Below, piece after piece: positions 5,870 through 13,576 of a stretch of 14,690 bases of DNA. Source of the DNA: an uncultured Bacteroidales bacterium (GTDB lineage Bacteria > Bacteroidota > Bacteroidia > Bacteroidales > Paludibacteraceae); the NCBI GenBank assembly GCA_937916355.1, contig CALFTM010000087.1:1-14690 (forward strand), written 5' to 3'. The notes under the pieces were generated by a model. The model saw only the letters and a program-made list of their open reading frames with translations. It had not been told where the DNA came from and searched no databases. Both the position numbers and the translations under genes were made by a program. Within the stretch, counting starts at the first letter, position 1; every line of letters begins with the position of its first letter.

Positions 5870-8043
5870 TTGCGTAGAAATTTGAATTCCTTCTTCCACG
5901 TTGGAGTGTAGAGGAGTAGGTGGTGCATTCCTTTGCCTTCGACCTCGATTTTATAGTAGTCCTCTTCTTGTGCGATGGCATATTTCACACGCCTTCCTAA
6001 TTCATCGAAAATGGTGATTTGGGCATTTTCAGGGACTGAAGAGAGATAGACCTCTCCCGCTGTTTCGGTTGGGAACAGTGTGATGTCGTCGGACTCCGTT
6101 GTTGGGAGTGCGCTTTCAGAACTGATTCCTTTGGCGATTACTGGTGTTGCCGCGCAAACGTTTCCTACGGAGACTCTCCAATTGTAGAAGTAGAGGTACC
6201 ATGTAGGTTTTGACGGACTGCTTCCGAGGATGGAGATGACATTGTCGAGGGTGAACGGATAGTGTACGGCAGTGTCAGTCTGGTTGGCATGGAAGAAGTT
6301 TCCTGTCGAACCGACCGCATCCATGAAGTATGTTCCGGTTTCAGGCAAGAAAGCGTCGATTGCTAAACGATGCTCCCCCGAAGGAGTTTTAGGAAACTTC
6401 ACCTCCTTTATGATTGTTTTCTCATCATCTGCGAGGATGCGCACGACAACGTCCTGCAACTCTTTGGAATAGATTGTCACGGAGTCGATTGTGAGAGATT
6501 TGTAAGTTTCAAATTTCATCCTGTAGTCGGAATGTGTCCTATAGTAGGTTGATCTGAATGTGATCTTTTCCAAGCCTACCAATCCGGTGAATGCCTCGTC
6601 GTCCTTCACATAGTAGATAGTTTCCCCGTCTGAGAATTTAGAAGAAAACTCATCGCCTGTCGCCACAAGGTTCTGGCTCTCGTCCTGCCAAGTGTAGGAG
6701 GAGGTCGGATTTTCTACTTTGAGGGTGAACTCCTCTCCGACGTTGCCGGATGTGTCGTTGATCTGCAAAAGTCTGGAGGTGAGTGTGACTTCGTCGGAGG
6801 TCGTTTCACAATTCTCCGCTTGTACGGTCAGTGTGTAGGTGCCTGCCTCTTTTACGCTAATCTCTGGTGTGTTATCCTCCAAGGGTTTTCCATCTTTCTT
6901 CCATGAGTAGGAAAGATTCTTATGTTGGATATTGGAGGCAAGGTTGACGAATGAGGTGGCACAGATTCTGCGATCCTCTCCCAAATTGATTTTAGGTTGC
7001 TCAAAGACCTCCACTGTGTCTTTTTGAGAACACCACGCACTATCGGTTGTCAGTAGATAGCGTCCCGGTTCTGAGACTTTTAGAGAGGCGGAGTTGCCAG
7101 CATTTTGTCCGTTAAGGCTCCAAGCGTACTTTTTTTCTGCTGAGTCATCCCCCGTTAAATTGAAATCTTGTTCCAAACAGAGTGTTCTATCCTTACCCAA
7201 GTTGGGTTTCGTACAGCTTTGGAATGCCACATCTTCGTAGGCGGTTCCGATTCTGATGTCGTCGAACCAGATGTAGGAGTCGTGAGTAGGAGCCCATTGG
7301 GCATCACCTCCTCCGTGGAAAGTGGAGATGTAGAGTTTGTCCACCTTGTCGCCGTTGGAAGTAAACCGCAGGCTGTCAAGGAAGAGAGCTTGGTTTCCGT
7401 TCACCCAGACCTCCACCTCGCCATCTTTCGTATTTCCGTCGGTGTTGATTTTCACGCGTTGGGCGATGTGCATCCATTTCCCTTTCTCCACATAGATGTT
7501 CATGCCGTTGGGGTGTTTTAATACATAATCGTCGCCCCCCACAGTCACCATGTCCATTTCATAAAGCAGGAGTGTGAGTATTCCGCCCTCCCTCCACATG
7601 AAACGTGCGGTGAAACCATTTGTTCCATCACTTTTTTTCATGCCGGAGCAATCTGCGCCACTCGATAGTCCGGGAAGTTTCCCTCCCTCTTGTGTCGTTC
7701 CGAAACTGAAATCTTCGGAGAATCGAATCCAGTAGGACATGTAGGCCTCGTCTTGAGGTTGGAACTTCAGTGTGGCTTGTGCGCCGGTGTTGGAGTTACC
7801 ATAACATCCTTTCGGGTATAAGAAACGGAGGGACTTCCTGCCAGAGTATGAGACGGTATCATCTATCGCAGTCCGTACATCCATTCCGCTATGCCATCCG
7901 ATGGTGAATCCTTCCGACTCCCATACAGCCTTGGTGTATGGCGTGCCAGCCTCTTCCTTTTCGAAATTGGTGCTATTGAGCATGGCTGCAAAGGAAGGGG
8001 TTGAAAATATCAATAGAATCAAAAAGTAAGCGATATGTTTCAT
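5866..8043 (-). CDS. secreted PL14-like polysaccharide lyase domain protein with Ig-like repeats and T9SS sorting domain
   Basis: Numbering from the upstream ATG at 8055 (729 residues). A signal peptide covers about 5-23 (MKHIAYFLILLIF...SFA). Residues about 26-273 look like a concanavalin-type lyase fold of polysaccharide lyase family 14: YMSYWIRF (105-112), GGKLPGL (124-130), FTARFMWR (148-155), AQRVKINTDGN (198-208), DGEVEVWVNG (211-220), STFHGGG (244-250) and YIWFDDIRI (261-269). Three Ig-like repeats follow near 284-350, 356-424 and 433-485; the first two share NLGKDR/NLGEDR starts and a Cys pair. Residues 660-729 (FDELGRRV, ending KKEFKFLRK) match a T9SS type A sorting domain, so export to the cell surface is expected. 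PL14 enzymes cleave alginate or glucuronan; the substrate here is not proven. Start 8043 is preferred because a -7 box at 8069-8076 would put the RNA start near 8062. Confidence 0.75.
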   Translation of the reverse strand: MKHIAYFLILLIFSTPSFAAMLNSTNFEKEEAGTPYTKAVWESEGFTIGWHSGMDVRTAIDDTVSYSGRKSLRFLYPKGCYGNSNTGAQATLKFQPQDEAYMSYWIRFSEDFSFGTTQEGGKLPGLSSGADCSGMKKSDGTNGFTARFMWREGGILTLLLYEMDMVTVGGDDYVLKHPNGMNIYVEKGKWMHIAQRVKINTDGNTKDGEVEVWVNGNQALFLDSLRFTSNGDKVDKLYISTFHGGGDAQWAPTHDSYIWFDDIRIGTAYEDVAFQSCTKPNLGKDRTLCLEQDFNLTGDDSAEKKYAWSLNGQNAGNSASLKVSEPGRYLLTTDSAWCSQKDTVEVFEQPKINLGEDRRICATSFVNLASNIQHKNLSYSWKKDGKPLEDNTPEISVKEAGTYTLTVQAENCETTSDEVTLTSRLLQINDTSGNVGEEFTLKVENPTSSYTWQDESQNLVATGDEFSSKFSDGETIYYVKDDEAFTGLVGLEKITFRSTYYRTHSDYRMKFETYKSLTIDSVTIYSKELQDVVVRILADDEKTIIKEVKFPKTPSGEHRLAIDAFLPETGTYFMDAVGSTGNFFHANQTDTAVHYPFTLDNVISILGSSPSKPTWYLYFYNWRVSVGNVCAATPVIAKGISSESALPTTESDDITLFPTETAGEVYLSSVPENAQITIFDELGRRVKYAIAQEEDYYKIEVEGKGMHHLLLYTPTWKKEFKFLRK

Positions 8044-8068
8044 GGGCATTAACATTTATGGTTTCTAA

Positions 8069-8076
8069 CAAAGTTA
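8069..8076 (-). promoter_or_regulatory. -7 promoter box TAACTTTG for the lyase-FlaR-DUF1294 operon
   Basis: TAACTTTG on the minus strand is a perfect TAnnTTTG match. Transcription would start near 8062, about 19 nt before ATG 8043 and only about 7 nt before ATG 8055. No clear TTTG -33 element is seen. Confidence 0.55.
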
Positions 8077-8191
8077 AGGTAAAATATTTTGGAAACGAAT
8101 GTACACGAAATTTTTTCAAAATAGGAGGTGAAAAAAATAACAAAAGTTCATACTTTCATGTTTTGCTGTTTTTTTATCCAAAATGGTAAAT

Positions 8192-8232
8192 AAAAAAAAC
8201 AGAGACTGCGCCCCCAATCGGACACAGTCTCT
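8192..8232 (-). terminator. intrinsic terminator after the GH94 gene
   Basis: AGAGACTG (8232-8225) pairs with CAGTCTCT (8208-8201), with further possible pairing inside, followed by a run of eight T on the minus strand (8199-8192). It lies 20 nt after the TAA of the phosphorylase gene and ends that transcription unit before the lyase operon promoter. Confidence 0.85.
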
Positions 8233-8251
8233 GATATTAATTAATATTGGA

Positions 8252-10648
8252 TTAACCCATTACGACAACAACCTCGTTTACATCTTTCATCTTATCGAAA
8301 GGTACGACGTTGCCGTTGATAGCTTCTCCGTTGAGGGTCATTGATTTCACACCCTTTTCCACCTTGTTAGGGTTTTGTACAGTGATGTTGACCATCTTTC
8401 CACGGAAGCGGCGAGACGCTGTGAATCCTTCCCACTCAGGTACACAAGGGTCGATCAACAAACCGTTGTAGTCCGGACGGATACCCAAGATGTATTGAGC
8501 CGCAGTGAAGTAAGCCCAAGAGGCTGTACCGCTCAACCAAGGGCAACGGCTTTGGCCCGCGCGCATATTGTAGGTAGAGCAGGTGGTCTGAGCATAGACG
8601 TATGGTTCAATCTGGCGAACCTCCGCACGGTCGTTGTAAGCCGCAGGAAGGTAGTTTTTGTAGTTTTTGAAGGCACGTTTACCATGACCTAAGATACAGT
8701 CTGCCATGATTCCCCAACCTTGAGTGTGTTGGAATACCGCAGCATTCTCCTTCATTCCCTTGATGAAGAGAGGTGCTTTGATAACAGAAGCCTCAGTCTT
8801 TTCGTATGGAGGGTCGCAAAGCACAAGACCGTACTCGATAGCAAGACGTTTCTCTACGCTATCCATAACCATTTCAGCACGTTCTCCGGTTGCTTGTCCG
8901 GAGATGATTGCCCATGAGTTAGGGTTCAACCAGATTGTACCCTCATTGTTTGGATCATTCTTCGTACCGAAGATGTAACCATCCTCTTTGATGGCACGAA
9001 CATACCATTCACCATCCCATGCAGCAGCGTCGATGTCCTTGCTGAGTTGAGTCAGATGTCCCTCTGCCCATTTCACCTCTTCTGGTTTGTTGAGGCGTTG
9101 GCAGATGTCGATGTAGACCGTCAAAGCGTAACGGAGTTGCATTGCCACGAAGACAGTCTCACCCTTAGCTCCTAATACAAGACAGTCGTTCCAGTCTGCC
9201 TTCAAACCGCAAGGGAGGTTGTTCTTTCCACGGCGGTCGAGGTTGAATTGGATCGCACGGCGCAAGTGGTCGAGTACAGTACCCTCGCCCTTGTCAGAGT
9301 ATGGTAATACTTTATTGTAATATTCGATGTCTCCCAACTCTTTCACGTAAGTAGGGACAGTGTTGAAGAGCCACATACAGTCGTCAGAACGGAACTCATT
9401 TTCAGGAGTAGGTTCTTCTTTGCCCGGATTGTGAGCGAATGGTTTTACGACAGGCATTGCACCACCATTAGAGTTTTGTCCGGTAAGCATCAACTCAAGA
9501 CGCTCAACCACCTCTTCCGGAATGTTGTGGATCACACCCAACATATCTTGGATTGTATCACGGTAACCCATACCGTCACGTTCACCACGGTAGATAAGAG
9601 AAGCTGCGCGACTCCATGCGTAGGTGATCAAGTTGTTGAAAGGATTCCACATGTTGATCATGCTGTTGAATGCGGCATCCGGAGTCTTTGCAGAAAGTCC
9701 TTCGATACGTCCGTGCCAGTAGTTCACCACCTTGTCGTACTCAGCCTTAACCTTTTCAGGAGTAGAGACCATTTCAGCAGCCTTCTTTCCTTCAACCCAA
9801 GCCTTACCGATACCTAATACAACTGTAAATTCCTTAGTCTCTCCCGGAGCCAATTCCAAATCCACTTGCAAAGTACCACATCCGTTGTCTCCCTCAGTAA
9901 CGGTGTTTCCACAAGCACCATTCACGACAGAGATAGGGTTTGCGTAGGTATGGTATGCACCAATGAACTTGTCACGGTCGCTGTCATAACCTGTAACCTT
10001 CTGACCTACCACACCGATGAAAGAGTGGCGTGCTTGGTCTTTATTTTGGAAGTTCTCCGGTTCTTCAGGCATGTAGAGGTTGTTTCCGTGGTCGATGAAA
10101 CCATCTTGGTAGGAAGTTTTAACGATGTATTGAGTATATTGCAAGTTGTTGCTGTCATCGTTCATGTTCCAGTTGGAAGCGAACTCAGCGTAGGTGAACG
10201 CACGTAGTTTACGAGCTTTAGAGCCTTGGTTGGTCACCTTCACGTTCCACACCTCGAACTCTTGTCCTTTTGGCACGAAGTAAAGCGTTTCAGTTTTGAT
10301 TTCGCTGTACTCAGAAGAAATTTTAGTATATGCAGAACCGTGGCGACATTCGCTCTTGTATTGGTCGAGAGGTTTCCCGACAGGTTGCCAAGAACCAGAC
10401 CAGAAGTCTTTAGATTCGCAGTCGTGCAAATAGATGTAGCGGCCTGGTTGATCCAAAGGAACTGTATTGAATTTCAAACGAAGGAAACAACCTTGCACAG
10501 ACGAACGGAAGAAAGAGTATCCTCCGGCGTTGTTGGTGATAATTGCTCCGTAACGAGTATCTCCTAAGTAGTTACTCCATGATTTCGGAGTGTCGGGTTG
10601 GGTTATGACGTACTCTTTATGTTCGTCATCAAAAAATCCGTATTGCAT
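8252..10648 (-). CDS. GH94 cellobiose phosphorylase
   Basis: GH94 phosphorylases split beta-linked disaccharides with phosphate; cellobiose gives glucose 1-phosphate plus glucose, in the cytoplasm. The protein has 798 residues, close to characterised cellobiose phosphorylases (about 820). The N-terminus MQYGFFDDEHKEYVIT, then TPKSWSNYLG, AGGYSFFRS, ECRHGSAYTKI and ETLYFVP follow the cellobiose-phosphorylase pattern. In the catalytic domain, YRDTIQD is at 362-368 and KADWNDC ends with D488, which corresponds to the general acid Asp of family members (D490 in the Cellulomonas gilvus enzyme). No signal peptide is present. The gene lies 48 nt after the WecA-like gene, with no strong TAnnTTTG box in the gap, so co-transcription is likely. 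Specificity for cellobiose rather than another beta-linked glucoside is inferred from overall resemblance. Confidence 0.92.
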   Translation of the reverse strand: MQYGFFDDEHKEYVITQPDTPKSWSNYLGDTRYGAIITNNAGGYSFFRSSVQGCFLRLKFNTVPLDQPGRYIYLHDCESKDFWSGSWQPVGKPLDQYKSECRHGSAYTKISSEYSEIKTETLYFVPKGQEFEVWNVKVTNQGSKARKLRAFTYAEFASNWNMNDDSNNLQYTQYIVKTSYQDGFIDHGNNLYMPEEPENFQNKDQARHSFIGVVGQKVTGYDSDRDKFIGAYHTYANPISVVNGACGNTVTEGDNGCGTLQVDLELAPGETKEFTVVLGIGKAWVEGKKAAEMVSTPEKVKAEYDKVVNYWHGRIEGLSAKTPDAAFNSMINMWNPFNNLITYAWSRAASLIYRGERDGMGYRDTIQDMLGVIHNIPEEVVERLELMLTGQNSNGGAMPVVKPFAHNPGKEEPTPENEFRSDDCMWLFNTVPTYVKELGDIEYYNKVLPYSDKGEGTVLDHLRRAIQFNLDRRGKNNLPCGLKADWNDCLVLGAKGETVFVAMQLRYALTVYIDICQRLNKPEEVKWAEGHLTQLSKDIDAAAWDGEWYVRAIKEDGYIFGTKNDPNNEGTIWLNPNSWAIISGQATGERAEMVMDSVEKRLAIEYGLVLCDPPYEKTEASVIKAPLFIKGMKENAAVFQHTQGWGIMADCILGHGKRAFKNYKNYLPAAYNDRAEVRQIEPYVYAQTTCSTYNMRAGQSRCPWLSGTASWAYFTAAQYILGIRPDYNGLLIDPCVPEWEGFTASRRFRGKMVNITVQNPNKVEKGVKSMTLNGEAINGNVVPFDKMKDVNEVVVVMG

Positions 10649-10696
10649 ATAATTCAGTTATTAAAGATTATTTTATGATTAAAAAAATTCTTTTAT

Positions 10697-11818
10697 CTAT
10701 TCCTCCCCCCCTTTTTTCTGCTGGATTTTTTTTGTGAGCCAGCAATTAAGCAAGGTAAACACCACAATGCAGATGATAAATACTATTGTGACGTTTATGT
10801 AGGTGGTGAGCCAGTTGCAGAATGCAATGCACAGTGTGGATGCCAAAAGGATTGATATCATGGCAGTGCGTTGCGACATTCCCAATTTTAGTAATTTATG
10901 GTGAATGTGGTTCTGGTCGGGGAGGAATGGGCTTTTCCCATTTTTGATGCGGTGGAAGAAGACCCTTACGACATCCATGCAAGGCACTAAGAGTGGCGAG
11001 AAGGAGAGGGTCATGGAGTGACAGGCGACACTTTGGTCGGCTGTACATATATTGGAAAGTTTGAAGCAGAGGAAGCACAAGATGGTTCCGATGGTAAGGG
11101 AACCAGTATCTCCCATGAATATTTTTTGTTGCTTTTCCGCTTTCCCAAATACATTATAGTAGAAGAAAGGCACGACAGTTCCCAAAGTGGAGAATGCCAA
11201 GAGTGCGTAGGTGTACTCTTTATGGAAGAAGAAGAGTCCTCCATAGTATGTCAAAGCCACCGCGCTAAGTCCGGATGCCAATCCATCAATCCCGTCTATC
11301 AGGTTGATGGCGTTTACAATGAAGACAAAGAGCAGCACAGAGAAAGGGTAGGCAAGCCATGTTGGTAACTCGTGCATAAAAAACAAACCTTGCAGGTCTG
11401 CAATAGAGACACCCGAAATGATGAAGAAGATGCCGCAGAAGACCTGAAAGATAAACTTCGCACGATACTTGACCCCAATGAGATCGTCTGCGATGCCAAT
11501 CACATACATGAGGATTAAAGAGCAGGAGAGTGCTGCGAATGGCAACACGTCCGCTTTCATCTCCCGTAATAACTCAAGGTCTCCGTAGACCAGATTCATG
11601 AGAATCAGAAAGGCAAAGCAGAAAAAAATGACCGGGGCAAAAGCGATTCCGCCCAGTCTTGGGACGGAACTATGATGAATCTTGCGACTATCCTGTTCAT
11701 CAAAAAGCTTTTTGCGAAATGCAATCAGCATGATTTTGGGAATTAGGATACCCGCAAACACGCAGCCCAATAAAAAAGCTGCAACCGAATTTATTTGCCA
11801 AAAAGAGAGTAAATTCAT
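10697..11818 (-). CDS. undecaprenyl-phosphate GlcNAc-1-phosphate transferase, WecA/TagO type
   Basis: A membrane enzyme of the MraY/WecA family that moves a sugar 1-phosphate from a UDP-sugar to undecaprenyl phosphate, starting O-antigen, capsule or other surface glycan synthesis. Of 373 residues, most lie in about ten hydrophobic segments. Family motifs are clear: RKIHHSSVPRLGG (45-57), the metal-binding pair D111-D112 in GIADDLIG, NLIDGIDGLASG (172-183), GDTGSL (236-241) and HIHHK (304-308). The HIHHK form fits the WecA/TagO branch, not MraY, which uses pentapeptide. The sugar could be GlcNAc or a related sugar. The C-terminus ends in a Lys-Gly-Glu tail encoded by a run of seven G. It has its own -7 box at 11856-11863. 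Confidence 0.9.
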   Translation of the reverse strand: MNLLSFWQINSVAAFLLGCVFAGILIPKIMLIAFRKKLFDEQDSRKIHHSSVPRLGGIAFAPVIFFCFAFLILMNLVYGDLELLREMKADVLPFAALSCSLILMYVIGIADDLIGVKYRAKFIFQVFCGIFFIISGVSIADLQGLFFMHELPTWLAYPFSVLLFVFIVNAINLIDGIDGLASGLSAVALTYYGGLFFFHKEYTYALLAFSTLGTVVPFFYYNVFGKAEKQQKIFMGDTGSLTIGTILCFLCFKLSNICTADQSVACHSMTLSFSPLLVPCMDVVRVFFHRIKNGKSPFLPDQNHIHHKLLKLGMSQRTAMISILLASTLCIAFCNWLTTYINVTIVFIICIVVFTLLNCWLTKKIQQKKGGEE

Positions 11819-11855
11819 ACTATATAATTTATCCTCGTTTTATTTACGTCTTCCG

Positions 11856-11863
11856 CAAAGATA
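11856..11863 (-). promoter_or_regulatory. -7 promoter box TATCTTTG for the WecA-like gene
   Basis: Perfect TAnnTTTG match on the minus strand, 38 nt upstream of ATG 11818, predicting a leader of about 30 nt. No clear TTTG -33 element at 19-21 nt. Confidence 0.6.
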
Positions 11864-11928
11864 CAAGGATATAACATAATTTAAGAATTGAAATTGCATT
11901 TTTTGCAAGAAAGTTTTCAAGAATCCCT

Positions 11929-11973
11929 AAAAAAAAGCAAAAAGAGAGCCTCTTTTCTCAAAGAAGCGTCTCT
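11929..11973 (-). terminator. strong intrinsic terminator ending the candidate small RNA
   Basis: On the minus strand a 13-bp stem (11973-11960 with 11955-11943; one bulged C at 11968 and one G-U pair) is closed by a GAGA loop and followed by TTTTGC and eight T (11936-11929). It lies 66 bp upstream of the WecA-like promoter box and 30 nt after the second arm of the upstream hairpin. No protein gene ends here, so it must terminate some other transcript. Confidence 0.85.
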
Positions 11974-12101
11974 AAATCTAATATTTGCATGTTCTTATAT
12001 GGTTAACTTTCCGAAGAGTGTCTGTTGAATGTTTTTAATTATGGCTTATACTTGCAGACACCCGCTTTTTTTGCATACTCGGAAAATTTGTTTTTTTCTG
12101 A
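11929..12101 (-). ncRNA. candidate small RNA, about 170 nt
   Basis: A -7 box (12114-12107) and a strong terminator (11973-11929) bracket about 170 nt with no credible reading frame. The predicted RNA folds into a two-stage hairpin. Outer arm TTTCCGAG (12085-12078) pairs with CTTCGGAAA (12016-12008) with one bulge. Inner arm GTGTCTG (12061-12055) pairs with CAGACAC (12024-12018). They are separated by an asymmetric internal loop (GTATGCAAAAAAAGC side against a short side), and a 30-nt A/U-rich apical loop caps the inner stem. After this come about 35 unpaired nt and the terminator hairpin. The shape, a rod with a large one-sided internal loop, recalls small regulatory RNAs such as 6S RNA, but no family is recognised. 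It sits between divergent genes with their own promoters, so it is probably free-standing and not a leader. Confidence 0.6.
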
Positions 12102-12106
12102 CAATG

Positions 12107-12114
12107 CAAAGGTA
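12107..12114 (-). promoter_or_regulatory. -7 promoter box TACCTTTG for the candidate small RNA
   Basis: Perfect TAnnTTTG match on the minus strand, predicting an RNA start near 12101. It is identical to the -7 box of the divergent DUF2851 gene. A T-rich stretch lies at the -33 distance, but TTTG is not present. Confidence 0.55.
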
Positions 12115-12169
12115 GTATACTTGCCTGTTTTGAAAAATCCCTATATGTAGTGAATTTGTTTCTTTTATC

Positions 12170-12185
12170 TACCTAATAATAGGTA
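12170..12185. repeat. inverted repeat TACCTA-ATAA-TAGGTA
   Basis: Perfect 6-bp arms with a 4-nt spacer, 15 bp upstream of the -33 element of the DUF2851 promoter and 55 bp upstream of the small-RNA box. It could be a binding site shared by the two divergent promoters; a short palindrome may also be chance. Confidence 0.35.
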
Positions 12186-12200
12186 AGTTAGTGATTTTTT

Positions 12201-12230
12201 TTTGATTTTTTGGGGAATGTCGTACCTTTG
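12201..12230 (+). promoter_or_regulatory. full Bacteroidetes promoter for the DUF2851 gene
   Basis: TTTG at 12201-12204, 18 nt, then TACCTTTG at 12223-12230. Both elements match the Bacteroidetes primary sigma factor pattern, with slightly short spacing. The RNA would start near 12237, about 29 nt before ATG 12266. Confidence 0.75.
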
Positions 12231-12265
12231 TAGTTGAAAATTTAGGTAACCAAGGAATAAAAACT

Positions 12266-13567
12266 ATGAACGAAAACCTGTTGCAGTATGCGTGGCAATG
12301 CCGGCTGTTTGTCGAGCATGATTTGAAGACTGATGATGGACTACCATTAGAGGTGATTGATGTGGGACAGTTGAATCAAGATGCTGGACCCGATTTTTTC
12401 AATGCGAAGATACGGATTGGAGGGACGATATGGGCGGGTAATGTGGAAATCCATTGTTCGGCTTCCGATTGGTATCGACATCATCATGAAGAAGACCGCC
12501 GCTATGACTCTATCATTCTTCATGTTGTGGGGCGGTCGGATATGCGGATCTACCGAAAGGATGGAGAGCCAATACCGCAGGTTCAGCTGATTTTGAAAAG
12601 TGAGGTGGAGAACCGATACCGCCGATTGGTAGAGGGAAGGGAGTGGGTGCGTTGTGCTTCGTTGTGGAGAGGAATATCCTCTGAGTTCTTACGCTTCCAG
12701 TTCTCACGGTTGGTTTACGAAAGAGTTTCCCGAAAAGCGGATGAAATCGTCAAGTTGTTGATTGCCAGTCAGTATGATTGGCAGAGCGTCTTTTACCAGA
12801 CGCTTGTGAAAGGTTTTGGTATGCACACCAATGCTCTTCCCTTTGAAATGCTTGCAAAATCCCATCCATTTCGGGCATTGCAAAAACAGCGAGGTTGCCG
12901 GGAGGAGGTTGAGGCTCTGCTTTTCGGGCAGGCAGGGTTGCTCCATTATGATGCGGAGACCCATGAAGCAGACCCCTATGTGGTATCGTTGAAAAAAAAC
13001 TATATTCATTTGCAAAAAAAATATGGTTTGGAACCCATTGATGGAACATTGTGGAAGTTTTCGAAGATGCGTCCCTCCAATTTCCCAGAGGTGCGGATTG
13101 CGCAATTGGCAGCCCTCATCTGCGAAGAAGAGTCCCTTTTTTCAAAAATCATCGAGTCTGATAATGTGGAGGCTTTGCAGAGGTTGCTGCGTTGTACTCC
13201 CTCCAAATATTGGGATACTCATTATCGGTTAGGGAAGTCCTCCGTTTGGAGGGTGAAACAGCTGGAAGGCACAAGCCTTGCTAATTTGCTGATAAATGTG
13301 GTGATCCCTACGAAGTTTGCCTATGCGGGGAGGATTGGAGATGCCGATGCGCAAGAGGTTGCGCTTTCACTTTTAGAGTTGATACCAGAAGAGAAAAATT
13401 CGGTAGTAAAAGGTTGGGATGAATTTTTTAAACAAAAGAGAGTGGACAAAGAGGGCAGTTGTGCCTATCGGTCTCAGGCATTGATTGAGCTGAAGAGTCG
13501 TTACTGCGATAGAAGCGACTGTTTGCGTTGTCCTTTCGGAACCCGTTTTTTGAAATCTGACTTCTGA
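12266..13567 (+). CDS. DUF2851 family protein
   Basis: The protein has 433 residues, in the normal range for this Bacteroidetes-centred family of unknown function. The N-terminus MNENLLQYAWQCRLF, then GPDFFNAKIRIGGTIWAGNVEIH and ASDWYRHHHEEDRRYDSIILHVV, is the family signature. The acidic and His residues in this region suggest a nuclease-like or metal-binding fold, but that is inference. The C-terminus has a Cys cluster (C414, C419, C422 in CDRSDCLRCPFGTRF) that could bind metal. No signal peptide. The ATG at 12266 is preferred because it sits about 29 nt after the predicted RNA start. The gene converges on the folate gene with only 9 nt between stop codons. Confidence 0.88.
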   Translation: MNENLLQYAWQCRLFVEHDLKTDDGLPLEVIDVGQLNQDAGPDFFNAKIRIGGTIWAGNVEIHCSASDWYRHHHEEDRRYDSIILHVVGRSDMRIYRKDGEPIPQVQLILKSEVENRYRRLVEGREWVRCASLWRGISSEFLRFQFSRLVYERVSRKADEIVKLLIASQYDWQSVFYQTLVKGFGMHTNALPFEMLAKSHPFRALQKQRGCREEVEALLFGQAGLLHYDAETHEADPYVVSLKKNYIHLQKKYGLEPIDGTLWKFSKMRPSNFPEVRIAQLAALICEEESLFSKIIESDNVEALQRLLRCTPSKYWDTHYRLGKSSVWRVKQLEGTSLANLLINVVIPTKFAYAGRIGDADAQEVALSLLELIPEEKNSVVKGWDEFFKQKRVDKEGSCAYRSQALIELKSRYCDRSDCLRCPFGTRFLKSDF

Positions 13568-13576
13568 AAGAATGGA

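Noticed and set aside
8375..10567. Several plus-strand reading frames opposite the GH94 gene
   Set aside because: Shadows of a strongly recognised gene on the other strand, with no independent signals.
10649..10696. TAATCTTTA as a promoter for the GH94 gene
   Set aside because: It does not fit TAnnTTTG when aligned base by base, and no -33 element is present.
12704..13206. Minus-strand reading frames inside the DUF2851 gene
   Set aside because: They overlap a full-length family match on the plus strand and lack promoters.
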